A model generated the notes under the pieces. That model saw only the letters and a list, made by a program, of their open reading frames with translations. It did not search any database and was not told the origin of the DNA. The position numbers were made by a program, and so were the translations under genes. This document shows positions 54,851 through 64,000 of a stretch of 64,000 bases of DNA, piece by piece. Within the stretch, counting starts at the first letter, position 1. Each line of letters starts with the position of its first letter. The stretch is from Agrobacterium tumefaciens (lineage in GTDB: Bacteria > Pseudomonadota > Alphaproteobacteria > Rhizobiales > Rhizobiaceae), in assembly GCF_005221385.1 (NCBI RefSeq), contig NZ_CP039904.1, forward strand, positions 682,001-746,000, read 5' to 3'.

Positions 54851-54900
54851 ATTGCTTTTGAGGAAGAGCAGATGAAAGCGGCACGGTCTGGCCGCAAAAC

Positions 54901-56979
54901 TCACTCGACGAAAACGCGTACGCTCGAAGCACGCCCATCGGCATCGATCACCGTGAGGGTGGAAAACCCTTGCCCCTCGGGTCGCCATTCGCTGTTGCGG
55001 CGATGGGAAGCGTCGGGCAGAGGCATGCCATTCGCGAGCCAGCGGAAGGGAGCACGCCCGCCTTGCAGCTTCAGCACCAGCGGTGAAATGCCCGACTGGC
55101 CGGAAAGCTCAACCCTTGCTCCTTCCGGCGGATAAACGATGCGCGGGGCGCTTTCGCGTCTCGAGGCCGAAAGCAAGCCGCTTGCCGTCGTGGTGAAACG
55201 CCGCTGGTTGGCGGGAAGGTTGGCAACGGTAACGCGTGCAACGCCGGAGGGCGCAGCAGGCATCGGCGTGATCGCCACACCGGATTTTGCGAAGGCCTCA
55301 AACAGGATCGGGGCCGCCGTCGCGTAGCCAGCAATACCCGGCACCGCGCCATTATCGGCCCGACCGACCCAGACGCCGATCACATGCCGCCCGTCATAAC
55401 CCACTGACCAGGCATCGCGGTAGCCGTAGCTCGTGCCTGTCTTGTAAGCGATGCCGCGCTGTTTCATGCCGAGCGGCGGCAGCACGCCAGAGAGAATGTC
55501 CGAGACATTCCAGATTGCGGCATCGGAAAACAGCCGGTCGCCGACAAGGCGCTCAGGGACTGAGCGGACGCCGTCACCCAACCGCACGGGGTCACCGCTG
55601 CCGGCAAGCCCGGCATAAAGCTGCACCAGATCAACAAGCGAAATACCCGCACCGCCAAGCGCAATGGCAAGTCCGGGCGCCTCGTTTGACGGAAGCACCA
55701 GCCGGACGCCCGCTCGCCGGAACCGCACCATCAGCGCCGATGGGCTGACGGCATCGAGCAGTTTGACGGCAGGCACGTTGAGCGACAATTGCAGCGCCTG
55801 CCGGATACTGACATCGCCCTGATAATGCATATCGAAATTGCGAGGGCGATAACCGGAAAAGTCGGCCGGGCGATCCTCGATGATGGTTTCCTGCCCGACA
55901 AGACCGTCTTCGAAGGCAAGACCGTAAATGAACGGCTTGAGGGTGGAGCCCGGCGAACGCACGGCCCGGCTCATCTCCACGAAACCACGCCTTGCCGTAT
56001 CGAGATAATCCGCCGAGCCGACCTCCGCGAGAATATCACCGGTCTGGGCGTCGGCCATGACGATGGCGACAGAGACCTTATCGCCAAGCTTCTCCGCAGC
56101 ATGGCGCGCAACACCTTCCAGTTCCCGCTGGATCGGCAATTTGAGCGTCGAGCGCGCCTCGGCAGCATTTGGGAACTTCACCCGTGCGGCAACGGCCATA
56201 TGCGGCGCATAGGCCGGCAGGTCGCGCCGGTTGGAAGGCACGTCCGCAAGTGCCGACCGTTCCGCCTCCCCCTCGCCCACCACGCGTTCCACGGCAAGCC
56301 GTTGCAGCACCCGCTCGCGCGCCTGCTTCGCCGCCTCCGGAAAACGGTCCGGACGACGTTTCTCCGGCAGTTGCGGCAGCGCCACCAGAAGCGCCGCCTC
56401 CGCGGTATCGAGCCGGCCCGGTTCCTTGCCGAACCAGGCGAGGCTTGCAGCCCTGACACCTTCGAGATTGCCGCCATAGGGCGCGATATTCAGATAGAGA
56501 TCGAGGATGTCAGCCTTGCTGAGCCTCCTTTCGATCTGGAGCGCACGCATGGCCTGCAGCAATTTTGCCGAGAATGAGCGGTCGGCGCGCGGCTCGATCA
56601 GCCGCGCCACCTGCATGGAAAGAGTCGAAGCGCCGGAGACGATCCGGCCGTTGCTGGCCAGTTGCCAGGCGGAGCGCAAAAGCGCCCGTAGGTCGACCCC
56701 GTGGTGATCATAGAAACGTTGATCCTCATAAGCGACAAGCATGCGCAGGAACTGCGGATCAACCTCGGCAGCGGTGGTTTTCAGCCGCCAGCGGCCATCG
56801 GGTGTCGCAAAGGCGCGCAACAGCTTGCCGTCGCGATCCAGCACCTCGAAGGATCGTTGCCGCGCAGCATCCAGCGGCGGCGGATAGGCTTTGTCCAGCG
56901 CATCAAGACCGAAGGCCGCGCCGCCCATAAGCAACGCGGCCGTCACGATGCCGACAATGATCGCCTTGCGTCGCCTCAT
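54901..56979 (-). CDS. pbpC: Penicillin-binding protein 1C
   Basis: This bifunctional peptidoglycan synthase has 692 residues. It has an N-terminal membrane anchor (about 5-25) and a GT51 glycosyltransferase domain with the catalytic Glu85 in YEDQRFYDHHGVD and GASTLSMQVARL. A transpeptidase domain follows, with S-x-x-K in SPGSTLKPFIYG and KTG in YKTGTSYGYRDAW, and a C-terminal BiPBP_C domain. Its ATG overlaps the stop of the alpha-2-macroglobulin gene, the classic pbpC-yfhM pairing: the pair is thought to repair and guard the envelope. Confidence 0.95.
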   Translation of the reverse strand: MRRRKAIIVGIVTAALLMGGAAFGLDALDKAYPPPLDAARQRSFEVLDRDGKLLRAFATPDGRWRLKTTAAEVDPQFLRMLVAYEDQRFYDHHGVDLRALLRSAWQLASNGRIVSGASTLSMQVARLIEPRADRSFSAKLLQAMRALQIERRLSKADILDLYLNIAPYGGNLEGVRAASLAWFGKEPGRLDTAEAALLVALPQLPEKRRPDRFPEAAKQARERVLQRLAVERVVGEGEAERSALADVPSNRRDLPAYAPHMAVAARVKFPNAAEARSTLKLPIQRELEGVARHAAEKLGDKVSVAIVMADAQTGDILAEVGSADYLDTARRGFVEMSRAVRSPGSTLKPFIYGLAFEDGLVGQETIIEDRPADFSGYRPRNFDMHYQGDVSIRQALQLSLNVPAVKLLDAVSPSALMVRFRRAGVRLVLPSNEAPGLAIALGGAGISLVDLVQLYAGLAGSGDPVRLGDGVRSVPERLVGDRLFSDAAIWNVSDILSGVLPPLGMKQRGIAYKTGTSYGYRDAWSVGYDGRHVIGVWVGRADNGAVPGIAGYATAAPILFEAFAKSGVAITPMPAAPSGVARVTVANLPANQRRFTTTASGLLSASRRESAPRIVYPPEGARVELSGQSGISPLVLKLQGGRAPFRWLANGMPLPDASHRRNSEWRPEGQGFSTLTVIDADGRASSVRVFVE

Positions 56980-59900
56980 GGGGTTGCCGAGCGCACCTCC
57001 ATGCGGCCGGTTGCCGTGCGGGCGGAAAATTGCGGCCGGTACATATCTTCCACCGAGGCTGCCGGATGGTCATAGGTGCCCGGGGTAACGGCACGAACGA
57101 CATAGGCAAGCGCAATTTCCGAACTGTCGCCGGCCGAGCGGTCGAAGGCCGCCACGAAACGGTCATAGCGGAATTCGGTATGTGCCGCTTCCGTTTCCGG
57201 CAACCAGTCGAAATTCGAAAGCGCTGCCGAATTGACGAGGCTCGGATTGTCGATTTCGAAGCCGGAGGGCAACAGATCCGTCACCAGAATGCGTGATTGC
57301 CAGTTATTCTGCGGCACGACGTTCAGCACCACCACATAACGCTCGTTTTGCGTTACCTCGCTCGGGTTCACCTCCTCGCCATCCATGGAATAATAGGTGC
57401 GGGTGATGGTGAAACCCTCGCCGCCGGCGGCAAGCGGCTGCGCCGGTGGCGCCACCGTGGTGACAACAGCCGTGACAGGATCGGCCGAGGCATTGGCGAT
57501 CTTCAGGGGAGCTGCCAGCAATTCATCGCCGCTCATCCGTTTGCCGAAACCGCCGGTCTGCAAATCACCGTTCACATCGAGACGGATATCCTTGTCCTCG
57601 CCTTTGACAGCGCGGGCGGCCAGCAGCATCCATGCCTGTTCCTGGGTGCTGGTATAGGGTTTCTTTTCCCATTCCTTCGCCACGGCTCCGGCAAGCTGCG
57701 GCACGACGGCCGGGACCGGCCGGCTTTCGGCCGCAAGCGCCAGCGTCGCAGCACCATCCCGCAGCGCAGAGCCGTAATCTGCCCGCGCGAAGCTGACATT
57801 GGTGGCGCGACTTGCCATATCGAGCGAAGCGCCGAACACGGCCTTGGAACGGGCCTGATCGCCATAAAGCGAAAGGGCGGCGGCAACCTGCGCCTTGGCG
57901 AGCGGCGTCGGGAAATCAGCAAGTGCCGTATCCGCGTAATAACGCAGATCGTTGATCGCCGCCTTGCGGTTGCGCGCCAGCACATAAAGCGAATAGGCGA
58001 TCTCGTTACCGCGATCCTTGACGTTGCTGTCATAGGACAGGCCGTTCTGCAGATTGTTCAGCGCCTGCACCATGGCCGCTTCGGGAACATCGTAATTCTG
58101 CTCGCGCGCCCTTGTCAGGAAGTCGCTGATATAGGCATCGAGCCACAGATCGCCATAACCCGGCGACCAGAGGCCAAAACTGCCGGAACTCGACTGGAAG
58201 GACAGCACGCGGTAGATCGCCTCCTGCACCCGCTTGCGGGTATCCGGATCTTCGGTCAGGCCGGTATCCTTCGTCATTTCCGAGAGATAAAGCAGCGGCA
58301 AAGCGCGGCTCGTCGTCTGCTCGGCGCAGCCGTAAGGATATTTATCCAGCATCATCACCAGCGCCGGAATATCGAAGGCGGGCGAGCGCGTGACGTTGAC
58401 GGCGACCGAAGAGCCGAGCAGCATGCTGTCGGCCAGAAGATCGCCGTTGATCGTCAGGCTGCTGTTCGGCGCAATCTTGATTTCGCGCCGCGTCGTCACC
58501 GGCAGAACGGCCGGGCGCACCGGAACATTCAGAACCTGCTCCAGCGAGATACCGGCGGCATTGGAGACCTTGATGGTGATCGCGCCTTTGCCGGGCTGTT
58601 CGCCGGTCAGGGGGACAGTCAGCGACGACTTTCCACCCTTTTGAAGCGCCAATGTCTGCGACATCTCGCCCTGATCGACCGTCAAGGCCGTGTTGCTGGT
58701 CACATCCAGCCGGTAATCGCCGGCCTCGCCATCAGTATTGGCGATATCGAGCCGCAATTGCGAGACATCGCCGGGAGCGAGGAATTTCGGTGCGCTGGCC
58801 GTGACCACGACCGGATCGCGGATGACGGCATCGGAGACCGCATGGCCAACACCCGTCTTCGTCCAGGCGACCGCCATGATGCGGGCCGTGCCGTTGAACT
58901 GCGGAATATCGAAACTGACAGTCGCCTTGCCGTCGTCGTCAAGCTCGACCGGACCGGCAAAGAACGCCACCAGCTTTTCGGTGGGCGGGCTGCCTTGAAG
59001 GGCTGCCCCTGCGCCATCACCACCGGTGCGCAGCCGGCCGGTGGCGCCCAGCGAACCGTCGATCAGGCGGCCATAGAGGTCGCGGATTTCCAGCCCCAGC
59101 CGGCGCTGGCCGAAATACCATTCATCCGGCTTCGGCGGCTCGTAACGCGTGAGGTTCAGAATGCCGACATCCACCGCCGCAACAATGGCATAGGCCTTTT
59201 CGCCGACACCAGCGCCCGCAACCGTGATCGGAATTTCAAGCGGCTGGCGCGGCAGCGTCTTCTGCGGCGCACCGAGGGTCACGGCAAGCTTGCGCTCGGC
59301 CGGGTCGACAGCAAGCCACTTGATGCCGATGGCCCGCATCGGCATGCGGCTTTCCTGCGCATCGCCGGGCCGGAACAGCGTGGCGGTGACGTAAGCGCCC
59401 GCACCCCATTCTTCCGTTACCGGAATGTCGATCTCGCCGCCATCCGCGCCGATCTCGGCATTCTGAACGGAAATCAGCTTTTCAGAGCCGGACGTGATCA
59501 TCAGCTCGCCGGCAAAACGCGAGGAGACCTTGAGTTTGGCCGTATCGCCGATCTTGTAGCTTTGCTTGTCCAGCGCGATTTCCAGCGCATCCGGCGTTTC
59601 GGTCGAGCTTGCCTCAACGTAGAAACCGGCATCGAATTCAACGCTGGAAACAGGTGCACCATTGCCGGCACCCTCCACTTCCAGCCGGTAGCGGCCCCAG
59701 GTGACCGGCACGGAAATCTCGCTGCCATTGGCATCGACGGACAAGGTGCCGGCCTCTTGCTGCTTGGTATATTCCACCGGCTCGTAACGCCAGGAATTGC
59801 CCTGACGATACCATTGATAGTTCCGCTCAACCTTGATGAGCTTCCAGTTGAGGCCGCTCATCGCCTGTTTTACGCCATCGGCACCAACGCCGATGATATG

Positions 59901-62429
59901 GAAACGACCGACGGAATTCTGGGCGAGATCGCCGGAAAATTGCGGCTTGATGCCGATAACAGAAGCTTCCGCCTTGATAGGCAGCGTCAGCGAACGCTCC
60001 ACGGCACGTCCACCCGCCTCTTGCATGCGCACGGTGATGTTGGCGGAAAGAAGCTGCGTGGTGGAGGGCAGATCGGTGAGATCAACATTGAAGCTCGCCT
60101 TGCCCTCTTCGTCCAGCACCGGCAGATCGGCAAGCGTCGTGCGGTTCTCCTCTTCGCTTTCCTCATCCGCCAGACCGAAGAAATAACCTTCGAAATCAGC
60201 GCTGGTGCGCGTTGGCTTGATGGCGACCTCACCTTCCAGCGTCAGGCCGGCGGCGGGGGCGCCATAGAGATAACGACCGTCGACATCGATTGCCGTTTCC
60301 GCGCCAGGGTCAATCTGCTTTGCCTTGCTCGAGAGGTCAAACTCGGTACGGTCAGGCACGAAATCATCGACCAAAAAACTCTTTTCGCTGATCGCAGGCG
60401 TTTTCGGATCGGTATGGATGCGCACTGTCCAGGTGCCGCGCATCGCATTTGCCTGCAACGGCAGATCGACCGCATGGCCGCCCAGCGCCTTGCCATCGCT
60501 GACGAAGCGCCGGTCCTCGACACCGTCAGGGCGCGAGAAGATGAAGGTAAGCGGCAGATCCTCGATTGCCTTGCCATCGACGTCGCGAGCAAGCGCTGCG
60601 GCATGCACGGTCTCGCCGGCGCGGTAGATGCCGCGTTCGGTCCAGCTGAACACATCGATCGCGCCGGGTGCTGCACGTCCCGTCACGCCGCGATCCGAAA
60701 GATCGAAGCCGGCACGGGTCATGTCGAGGAACACGTAGTCCTTGTCGCCGTTCCGTGCCGTCAAGATTGCGGGCGCCTGCGCAGCGGTGCCGCGCATCAG
60801 GCCAGCCGAGAACACCGCGCGGCCATCCGCATCCGTCTTCGCAGTGCCCAGCACCTCGTTATTCTTGGCGAGCAGCTGCAAATCCACATCTGCCAGCGGC
60901 TTCGCGCTGCCAAGTGCACGGACAAAGACATTCAGACCATCGGTTCCGGCATAGGTGGTGATGCCGGTATCCGACACCAGGAACCATTGCGTGGCGCGCG
61001 AATCCCAGGTTTCCGGTGCAGTGCCCGGCGGCACGGCGGTCAGTACATAGATGCCGGGCTTACGTTCCGGCAAAGCTTCATCCACCGGGAAACTCGTCAC
61101 CACATCCTTGTTGAGATCCGGCTGGATATCGATCGCGCCCTGCCAGACGAGTTCGCCTATTTCGTTTTCGATACGGTCAGCGTTGTAACCGTCCATCTGC
61201 GTCAGAAACTGCGAATTGGAAAGAAGCGAGGTGATGTTGCGATCACCGACGCGATAGAGCTTCAGATCAGCCTTGTCGGCATTAACAGAGACGATCGGAA
61301 TGCCGCGGCGCGCAGTCCCCGGCAGCACGAAATTCTCGCCCGTGAAGCGCACGGTCGCGGCGCGGTCACGCACGTAAATATCGAGATTGACCTGCTTTTC
61401 CAGAGGCTCTTCCACCGAGGACGGCAGGCCGGCGCGCAGCGCGATCTTGTAACGCTGGCCATGGGTCAGTCCTTCTACGCAGATCTCGCTGCCCTTCGCT
61501 TCGATGGCCTTGGGGGCTGCCCCATCGAGCGTGATGAAGGAGGAATAATCGACACCGTTCTTCACCAGCGGTTCGGAAAACTGCACGCAGGCGCGCGGGC
61601 TGACGCTATCCGTATCCACGGTATTGTTGATGACGCGGAAACCCTGGCGCGTGCGCAGGTCGGCATAGGCCGCCTTTGTCTGTGCATTGTCGGTGAGCGC
61701 AAGGCTCTCCTTATAGGCGTTGAGTGCTGCGCGATAATTCTGGGTTCTTTCGAAAGCCTTCGCCAGCCGGTTCAGGGCCTCGGTACGGGCGCTGACGGTG
61801 CCGCTCAGCTGATAGGCGTTGATGGCGGCAGACGCCGCCTGCCCGGCAATCGAATAATTATCGGTGACCTGCGCCGCCTTTTCCGACAATTCCGCCCAGA
61901 GCGCGCCGTCATCAGGCGTGATCGCAAGAGCCTGTTTATAGGTCGTGACCGCATCGGGAATATTGCCCGCAGCGACCTGCTGCCGCGCCGTCTGCACAAG
62001 GGCTTCCACGCCCTGTTCGTCACCGTCACTGGCAGCGAGGCCGGATTTCAGCCGGCGGGCTTCCTGCTGCAGGCTGTCCGTCACGAAGGAAAGGCGCTGC
62101 GGCGCGCCGATATCGGCTTCCGCAGCCACTTCCACGATCTTGCCGCCAACTGCGCCGGGGAAGGCGTTCAGCTGGTTGAAATCCGATTTGAGGAAACACC
62201 ATTTCACCTTGGGATTGTAGGTGAAAGCCTTGCAGGCAGCGTCGCCGACGCAAATCTCGCCGCATTGTTCCAGCGAGACATTCTGCTCCGTCCGAAGATC
62301 GAAGCCGAAATAATCGCCGTTTTGCGTAGTTACCACTTTCCGCGAAGGTTCGGCCGCCGTAGCCGGGAGAAAAATCAGGGCGGTAGAGACCGCAACCAAC
62401 GAAATCCGAACGAGCGCGCGCAACGACAT
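56976..62429 (-). CDS. Bacterial alpha-2-macroglobulin (YfhM-like) with PAN domain
   Basis: The 1817-residue exported protein has a signal peptide (SLRALVRISLVAVSTALIFLPATAAEP) and a PAN/apple-type domain with paired cysteines (about residues 35-85: FDLRTEQNVSLEQCGEICVGDAACKAFTYN). A tetratricopeptide-like region follows (about 140-280), then several macroglobulin domains, and the thioester motif GCAEQ near residue 1366. It traps attacking proteases in the periplasm by covalent capture. It lacks a lipobox, so it is probably soluble. The ATG at 62429 follows GGGGAG. It overlaps pbpC by ATGA. Confidence 0.93.
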   Translation of the reverse strand: MSLRALVRISLVAVSTALIFLPATAAEPSRKVVTTQNGDYFGFDLRTEQNVSLEQCGEICVGDAACKAFTYNPKVKWCFLKSDFNQLNAFPGAVGGKIVEVAAEADIGAPQRLSFVTDSLQQEARRLKSGLAASDGDEQGVEALVQTARQQVAAGNIPDAVTTYKQALAITPDDGALWAELSEKAAQVTDNYSIAGQAASAAINAYQLSGTVSARTEALNRLAKAFERTQNYRAALNAYKESLALTDNAQTKAAYADLRTRQGFRVINNTVDTDSVSPRACVQFSEPLVKNGVDYSSFITLDGAAPKAIEAKGSEICVEGLTHGQRYKIALRAGLPSSVEEPLEKQVNLDIYVRDRAATVRFTGENFVLPGTARRGIPIVSVNADKADLKLYRVGDRNITSLLSNSQFLTQMDGYNADRIENEIGELVWQGAIDIQPDLNKDVVTSFPVDEALPERKPGIYVLTAVPPGTAPETWDSRATQWFLVSDTGITTYAGTDGLNVFVRALGSAKPLADVDLQLLAKNNEVLGTAKTDADGRAVFSAGLMRGTAAQAPAILTARNGDKDYVFLDMTRAGFDLSDRGVTGRAAPGAIDVFSWTERGIYRAGETVHAAALARDVDGKAIEDLPLTFIFSRPDGVEDRRFVSDGKALGGHAVDLPLQANAMRGTWTVRIHTDPKTPAISEKSFLVDDFVPDRTEFDLSSKAKQIDPGAETAIDVDGRYLYGAPAAGLTLEGEVAIKPTRTSADFEGYFFGLADEESEEENRTTLADLPVLDEEGKASFNVDLTDLPSTTQLLSANITVRMQEAGGRAVERSLTLPIKAEASVIGIKPQFSGDLAQNSVGRFHIIGVGADGVKQAMSGLNWKLIKVERNYQWYRQGNSWRYEPVEYTKQQEAGTLSVDANGSEISVPVTWGRYRLEVEGAGNGAPVSSVEFDAGFYVEASSTETPDALEIALDKQSYKIGDTAKLKVSSRFAGELMITSGSEKLISVQNAEIGADGGEIDIPVTEEWGAGAYVTATLFRPGDAQESRMPMRAIGIKWLAVDPAERKLAVTLGAPQKTLPRQPLEIPITVAGAGVGEKAYAIVAAVDVGILNLTRYEPPKPDEWYFGQRRLGLEIRDLYGRLIDGSLGATGRLRTGGDGAGAALQGSPPTEKLVAFFAGPVELDDDGKATVSFDIPQFNGTARIMAVAWTKTGVGHAVSDAVIRDPVVVTASAPKFLAPGDVSQLRLDIANTDGEAGDYRLDVTSNTALTVDQGEMSQTLALQKGGKSSLTVPLTGEQPGKGAITIKVSNAAGISLEQVLNVPVRPAVLPVTTRREIKIAPNSSLTINGDLLADSMLLGSSVAVNVTRSPAFDIPALVMMLDKYPYGCAEQTTSRALPLLYLSEMTKDTGLTEDPDTRKRVQEAIYRVLSFQSSSGSFGLWSPGYGDLWLDAYISDFLTRAREQNYDVPEAAMVQALNNLQNGLSYDSNVKDRGNEIAYSLYVLARNRKAAINDLRYYADTALADFPTPLAKAQVAAALSLYGDQARSKAVFGASLDMASRATNVSFARADYGSALRDGAATLALAAESRPVPAVVPQLAGAVAKEWEKKPYTSTQEQAWMLLAARAVKGEDKDIRLDVNGDLQTGGFGKRMSGDELLAAPLKIANASADPVTAVVTTVAPPAQPLAAGGEGFTITRTYYSMDGEEVNPSEVTQNERYVVVLNVVPQNNWQSRILVTDLLPSGFEIDNPSLVNSAALSNFDWLPETEAAHTEFRYDRFVAAFDRSAGDSSEIALAYVVRAVTPGTYDHPAASVEDMYRPQFSARTATGRMEVRSATP

Positions 62430-62549
62430 CAGTATTCTCCCCGCAACAGACATGTCGGGCGGGACTCTGGTCAAATCCACGCATGGTTGTCAACGCATCT
62501 TCGTCAATTCACAACAGGAGGATGCGTGGAGGCCAGCAAAGGGGGAAGA

Positions 62550-62738
62550 CTAGTCTTCTATTTTACGCGCTTCGGAAATCAGCATGATCGGTACGCCGTC
62601 GCGGATCGGGTAAGCGAGCCTTGCGCTTTCGGAGATCAGCTCGTTGTGGGTCCGGTCATAAGAAAGGCGTCCCTTGGTCAAAGGGCAGACCAGCAGCTCC
62701 AGGAGCTTCGGATCGACATTGCTCATCCTGTCGTCCAT
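62550..62738 (-). CDS. Trm112-family protein
   Basis: The 62-residue protein matches the Trm112/YcaR family: [17 protein letters not shown] near the N-terminus and [18 protein letters not shown] at the end. The zinc knuckle is incomplete: only one Cys remains in LVCPLTKG, where many relatives have C-P-x-C. Trm112-like proteins support methyltransferases; the bacterial role is uncertain. The ATG at 62738 follows AGGATTG. It is downstream of the LON-domain gene by 10 bases, so the two are probably co-transcribed. Confidence 0.88.
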   Translation of the reverse strand: MDDRMSNVDPKLLELLVCPLTKGRLSYDRTHNELISESARLAYPIRDGVPIMLISEARKIED

Positions 62739-62748
62739 GGCGACAATC

Positions 62749-63420
62749 CTATTGCAGCACGGTGCCGCCCTCGCCCGACCCTTGGGCAAGAACGATCTCG
62801 GTGATGGCGATCAATGTTTCGGCCCGCGTCTTCAGGTCGGGTGCTTCAAGCAGCGCCTGTTTTTCGGCCGGACCGAAGGGAGACATCATCGAAAGGGAAT
62901 TGACGAGGACACGATTGCCCGCCCTTTCCACGCTTTCCCAATCAGCCTCCAGCTGGTTTGCATCCAGAAACGCGCGGAATACCCTGAGCAGGTTTTCACG
63001 ATCCACCGCCTCCTCGTTATATTCGCCGGAAAGATCGGCAATGAAGGGCGCATGACGGAAGCTGCGATAAGGCTTGTCGACCTCCACCTCTTCCAACAAG
63101 CGAAAACGGCAGACACCGGTGAGAGAGATGACGTAACGGCCATCCCCGGTTTCGGAAAAGGAAGTGATGCGGCCAAGACATCCGACCGCACTCAAAGGCC
63201 CGCCTTCAATCCCCGCCTCAATGACATGCAGGGCCGGCTGTACCATGCCGATGACACGGTGGCCAGCCAGGGCCATGTCGATCATGGCGAGATATCTCGG
63301 CTCGAAAATATTGAGCGGAAGATGGCCTTCCGGTAGCAGCAGGGCGCCCGGCAAGGGAAACACCGGTACGGTTTCCGGCAGATCGTCGTTCTTCACATAT
63401 CTCGCATTTCCGACATGCAT
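62749..63420 (-). CDS. LON peptidase substrate-binding domain protein
   Basis: The 223-residue protein carries the LON N-terminal substrate-binding domain without ATPase or protease parts. It starts [47 protein letters not shown] and shows [30 protein letters not shown] precedes the ATG at 63420; an in-frame ATG at 63441 is less likely. Stand-alone members have no clear function, though they may bind unfolded protein. It lies between the CnoX-like gene (upstream) and the Trm112-family gene. Confidence 0.88.
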   Translation of the reverse strand: MHVGNARYVKNDDLPETVPVFPLPGALLLPEGHLPLNIFEPRYLAMIDMALAGHRVIGMVQPALHVIEAGIEGGPLSAVGCLGRITSFSETGDGRYVISLTGVCRFRLLEEVEVDKPYRSFRHAPFIADLSGEYNEEAVDRENLLRVFRAFLDANQLEADWESVERAGNRVLVNSLSMMSPFGPAEKQALLEAPDLKTRAETLIAITEIVLAQGSGEGGTVLQ

Positions 63421-63489
63421 GGGATCAAGCCCCCTGTTCACCGCTGCCCGGCCGGCGGAATCAACCGCCGCGGCCGGGATATGCCCGCA

Positions 63490-64000
63490 TTACGAAAACA
63501 ATATTGCCGAAAGCTTCCGGCGGCCAGCGACGGTTGCCGGGTCCTTGAAGCCCCAGGCCTCGAAAAACTCCAGAAGCTGCCGGCGCGCGCCGTCATCATC
63601 AAAGGTCCGGTCCTTGCGCATGACATAAAGCAGATGGTCTGCCGCTTCATCGCGCCGCCCTTGAGCGTTCAGCACCTTGGCGAGCTTCACCCGCGCCTCG
63701 TGATGATCGGGATTGAGCGCCAGATCGCTTTCCAGCGCCACCGGATCGCCGATTTTTCGGGCTTCCTCATATTGCGCGATCTTTTTCAAAACGAGCTGAA
63801 TGCCCGCATCTTCGTTGAGCTCCGCAGGTAGGGAGGAGAGCAGTTCGCTGGCCCGCTCATACTGACCGGCAGCGATCATGCATTCAGCGATACCGGCAAT
63901 CGCCGCGGGGTTTTCCGGATCGGCCTGCATGACGGCGCCGAACAGCTGTGCCGCACCGTTAAAATCGCCATCCGTCAGAAGCTGTTTCGCCTCGGTCAGA
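63490..64000 (-). CDS. CnoX/YbbN-like thioredoxin-TPR protein (5' end off window)
   Basis: About 169 C-terminal residues are visible, with tetratricopeptide-like repeats (LTDGDFNGAAQLFGAVMQADPENPAAIAGIAECMIAAGQYERASELLSSLP; ALNPDHHEARVKLAKVLNAQGRRDEAADHLLYVMRKD). The C-terminal FFEAWGFKDPATVAGRRKLSAILFS resembles the end of YbbN/CnoX co-chaperones. The N-terminal thioredoxin domain would lie beyond the right edge. CnoX protects clients from over-oxidation and passes them to GroEL and DnaK. The neighbouring LON-domain gene supports a protein-quality-control setting. Confidence 0.82.
   Translation of the reverse strand, partial: LTEAKQLLTDGDFNGAAQLFGAVMQADPENPAAIAGIAECMIAAGQYERASELLSSLPAELNEDAGIQLVLKKIAQYEEARKIGDPVALESDLALNPDHHEARVKLAKVLNAQGRRDEAADHLLYVMRKDRTFDDDGARRQLLEFFEAWGFKDPATVAGRRKLSAILFS

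Noticed and set aside
57297..62804. Rightward open frame of about 1835 codons opposite the macroglobulin gene
   Set aside because: It is the antisense shadow of a GC-rich gene: the sequence is low in recognisable domains and rich in Arg, His and Gly as expected of a mirrored frame. The leftward frame has signal peptide, macroglobulin domains, thioester motif and coupling to pbpC.

Overview
The window reads as a chromosomal segment of an Agrobacterium/Rhizobium-group alphaproteobacterium. The evidence is the gene set (ftsEX, cobST, hisC-tyrC, aroKB, xerD, accA, pbpC plus a giant alpha-2-macroglobulin), GC-rich coding sequence read on both strands, rhizobial-type intergenic palindromes, and a tRNA-Arg(CCU) gene interrupted by a group I intron, a hallmark described in Agrobacterium. 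Species and replicon cannot be fixed from sequence alone.

Positions 1-29000 are mostly housekeeping. They hold hpt (cut by the left edge), ftsE-ftsX, a DUF218 protein, plsC, chaC, a DUF2125 protein, a GNAT-tyrC-hisC-methyltransferase group, gloB, rpmB, a queuosine-precursor transporter, cobT-cobS with a J-domain protein, bolA, aroB-aroK, a 57-residue membrane protein overlapping xerD, accA, a murein L,D-transpeptidase lipoprotein with a TusA-like protein, a zinc-type CobW GTPase, a D,D-carboxypeptidase and an M20 amidohydrolase. The intron-bearing tRNA-Arg is at 29052-29367.

Positions 29500-37550 look accessory. A leftward run encodes two exported alpha/beta hydrolases, an exported carboxymuconolactone-decarboxylase-like protein, an exported cupin, a cytochrome P460-like protein and a DUF4405 membrane cytochrome. 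It lies next to a LysR regulator, an MFS exporter and an aldo/keto reductase. Almost the whole leftward run appears to act outside the cytoplasm.

Positions 37680-54700 form one catabolic locus for an inositol-like compound. iolD-iolE-SDR-TIM barrel-Gfo/Idh/MocA run left, and iolG-aldehyde dehydrogenase-HpaI-type aldolase-2-hydroxyacid dehydrogenase-Gfo/Idh/MocA run right. These are followed by an RpiR-type regulator, a broken TauE/SafE gene and a ribose/inositol-type ABC importer. The same 14-bp palindrome (GCAAY-N4-ATTGC) sits at the iolD/iolG divergent promoter, just before the regulator, and on the importer promoter, so these appear to be one regulon. iolB, iolC and iolA are absent from the window, and the enzymes present suggest a variant route.

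Positions 54900-64000 return to core genes: pbpC with the 1817-residue alpha-2-macroglobulin, a Trm112-family protein, a LON-domain protein and the C-terminal part of a CnoX/YbbN-like protein at the right edge.
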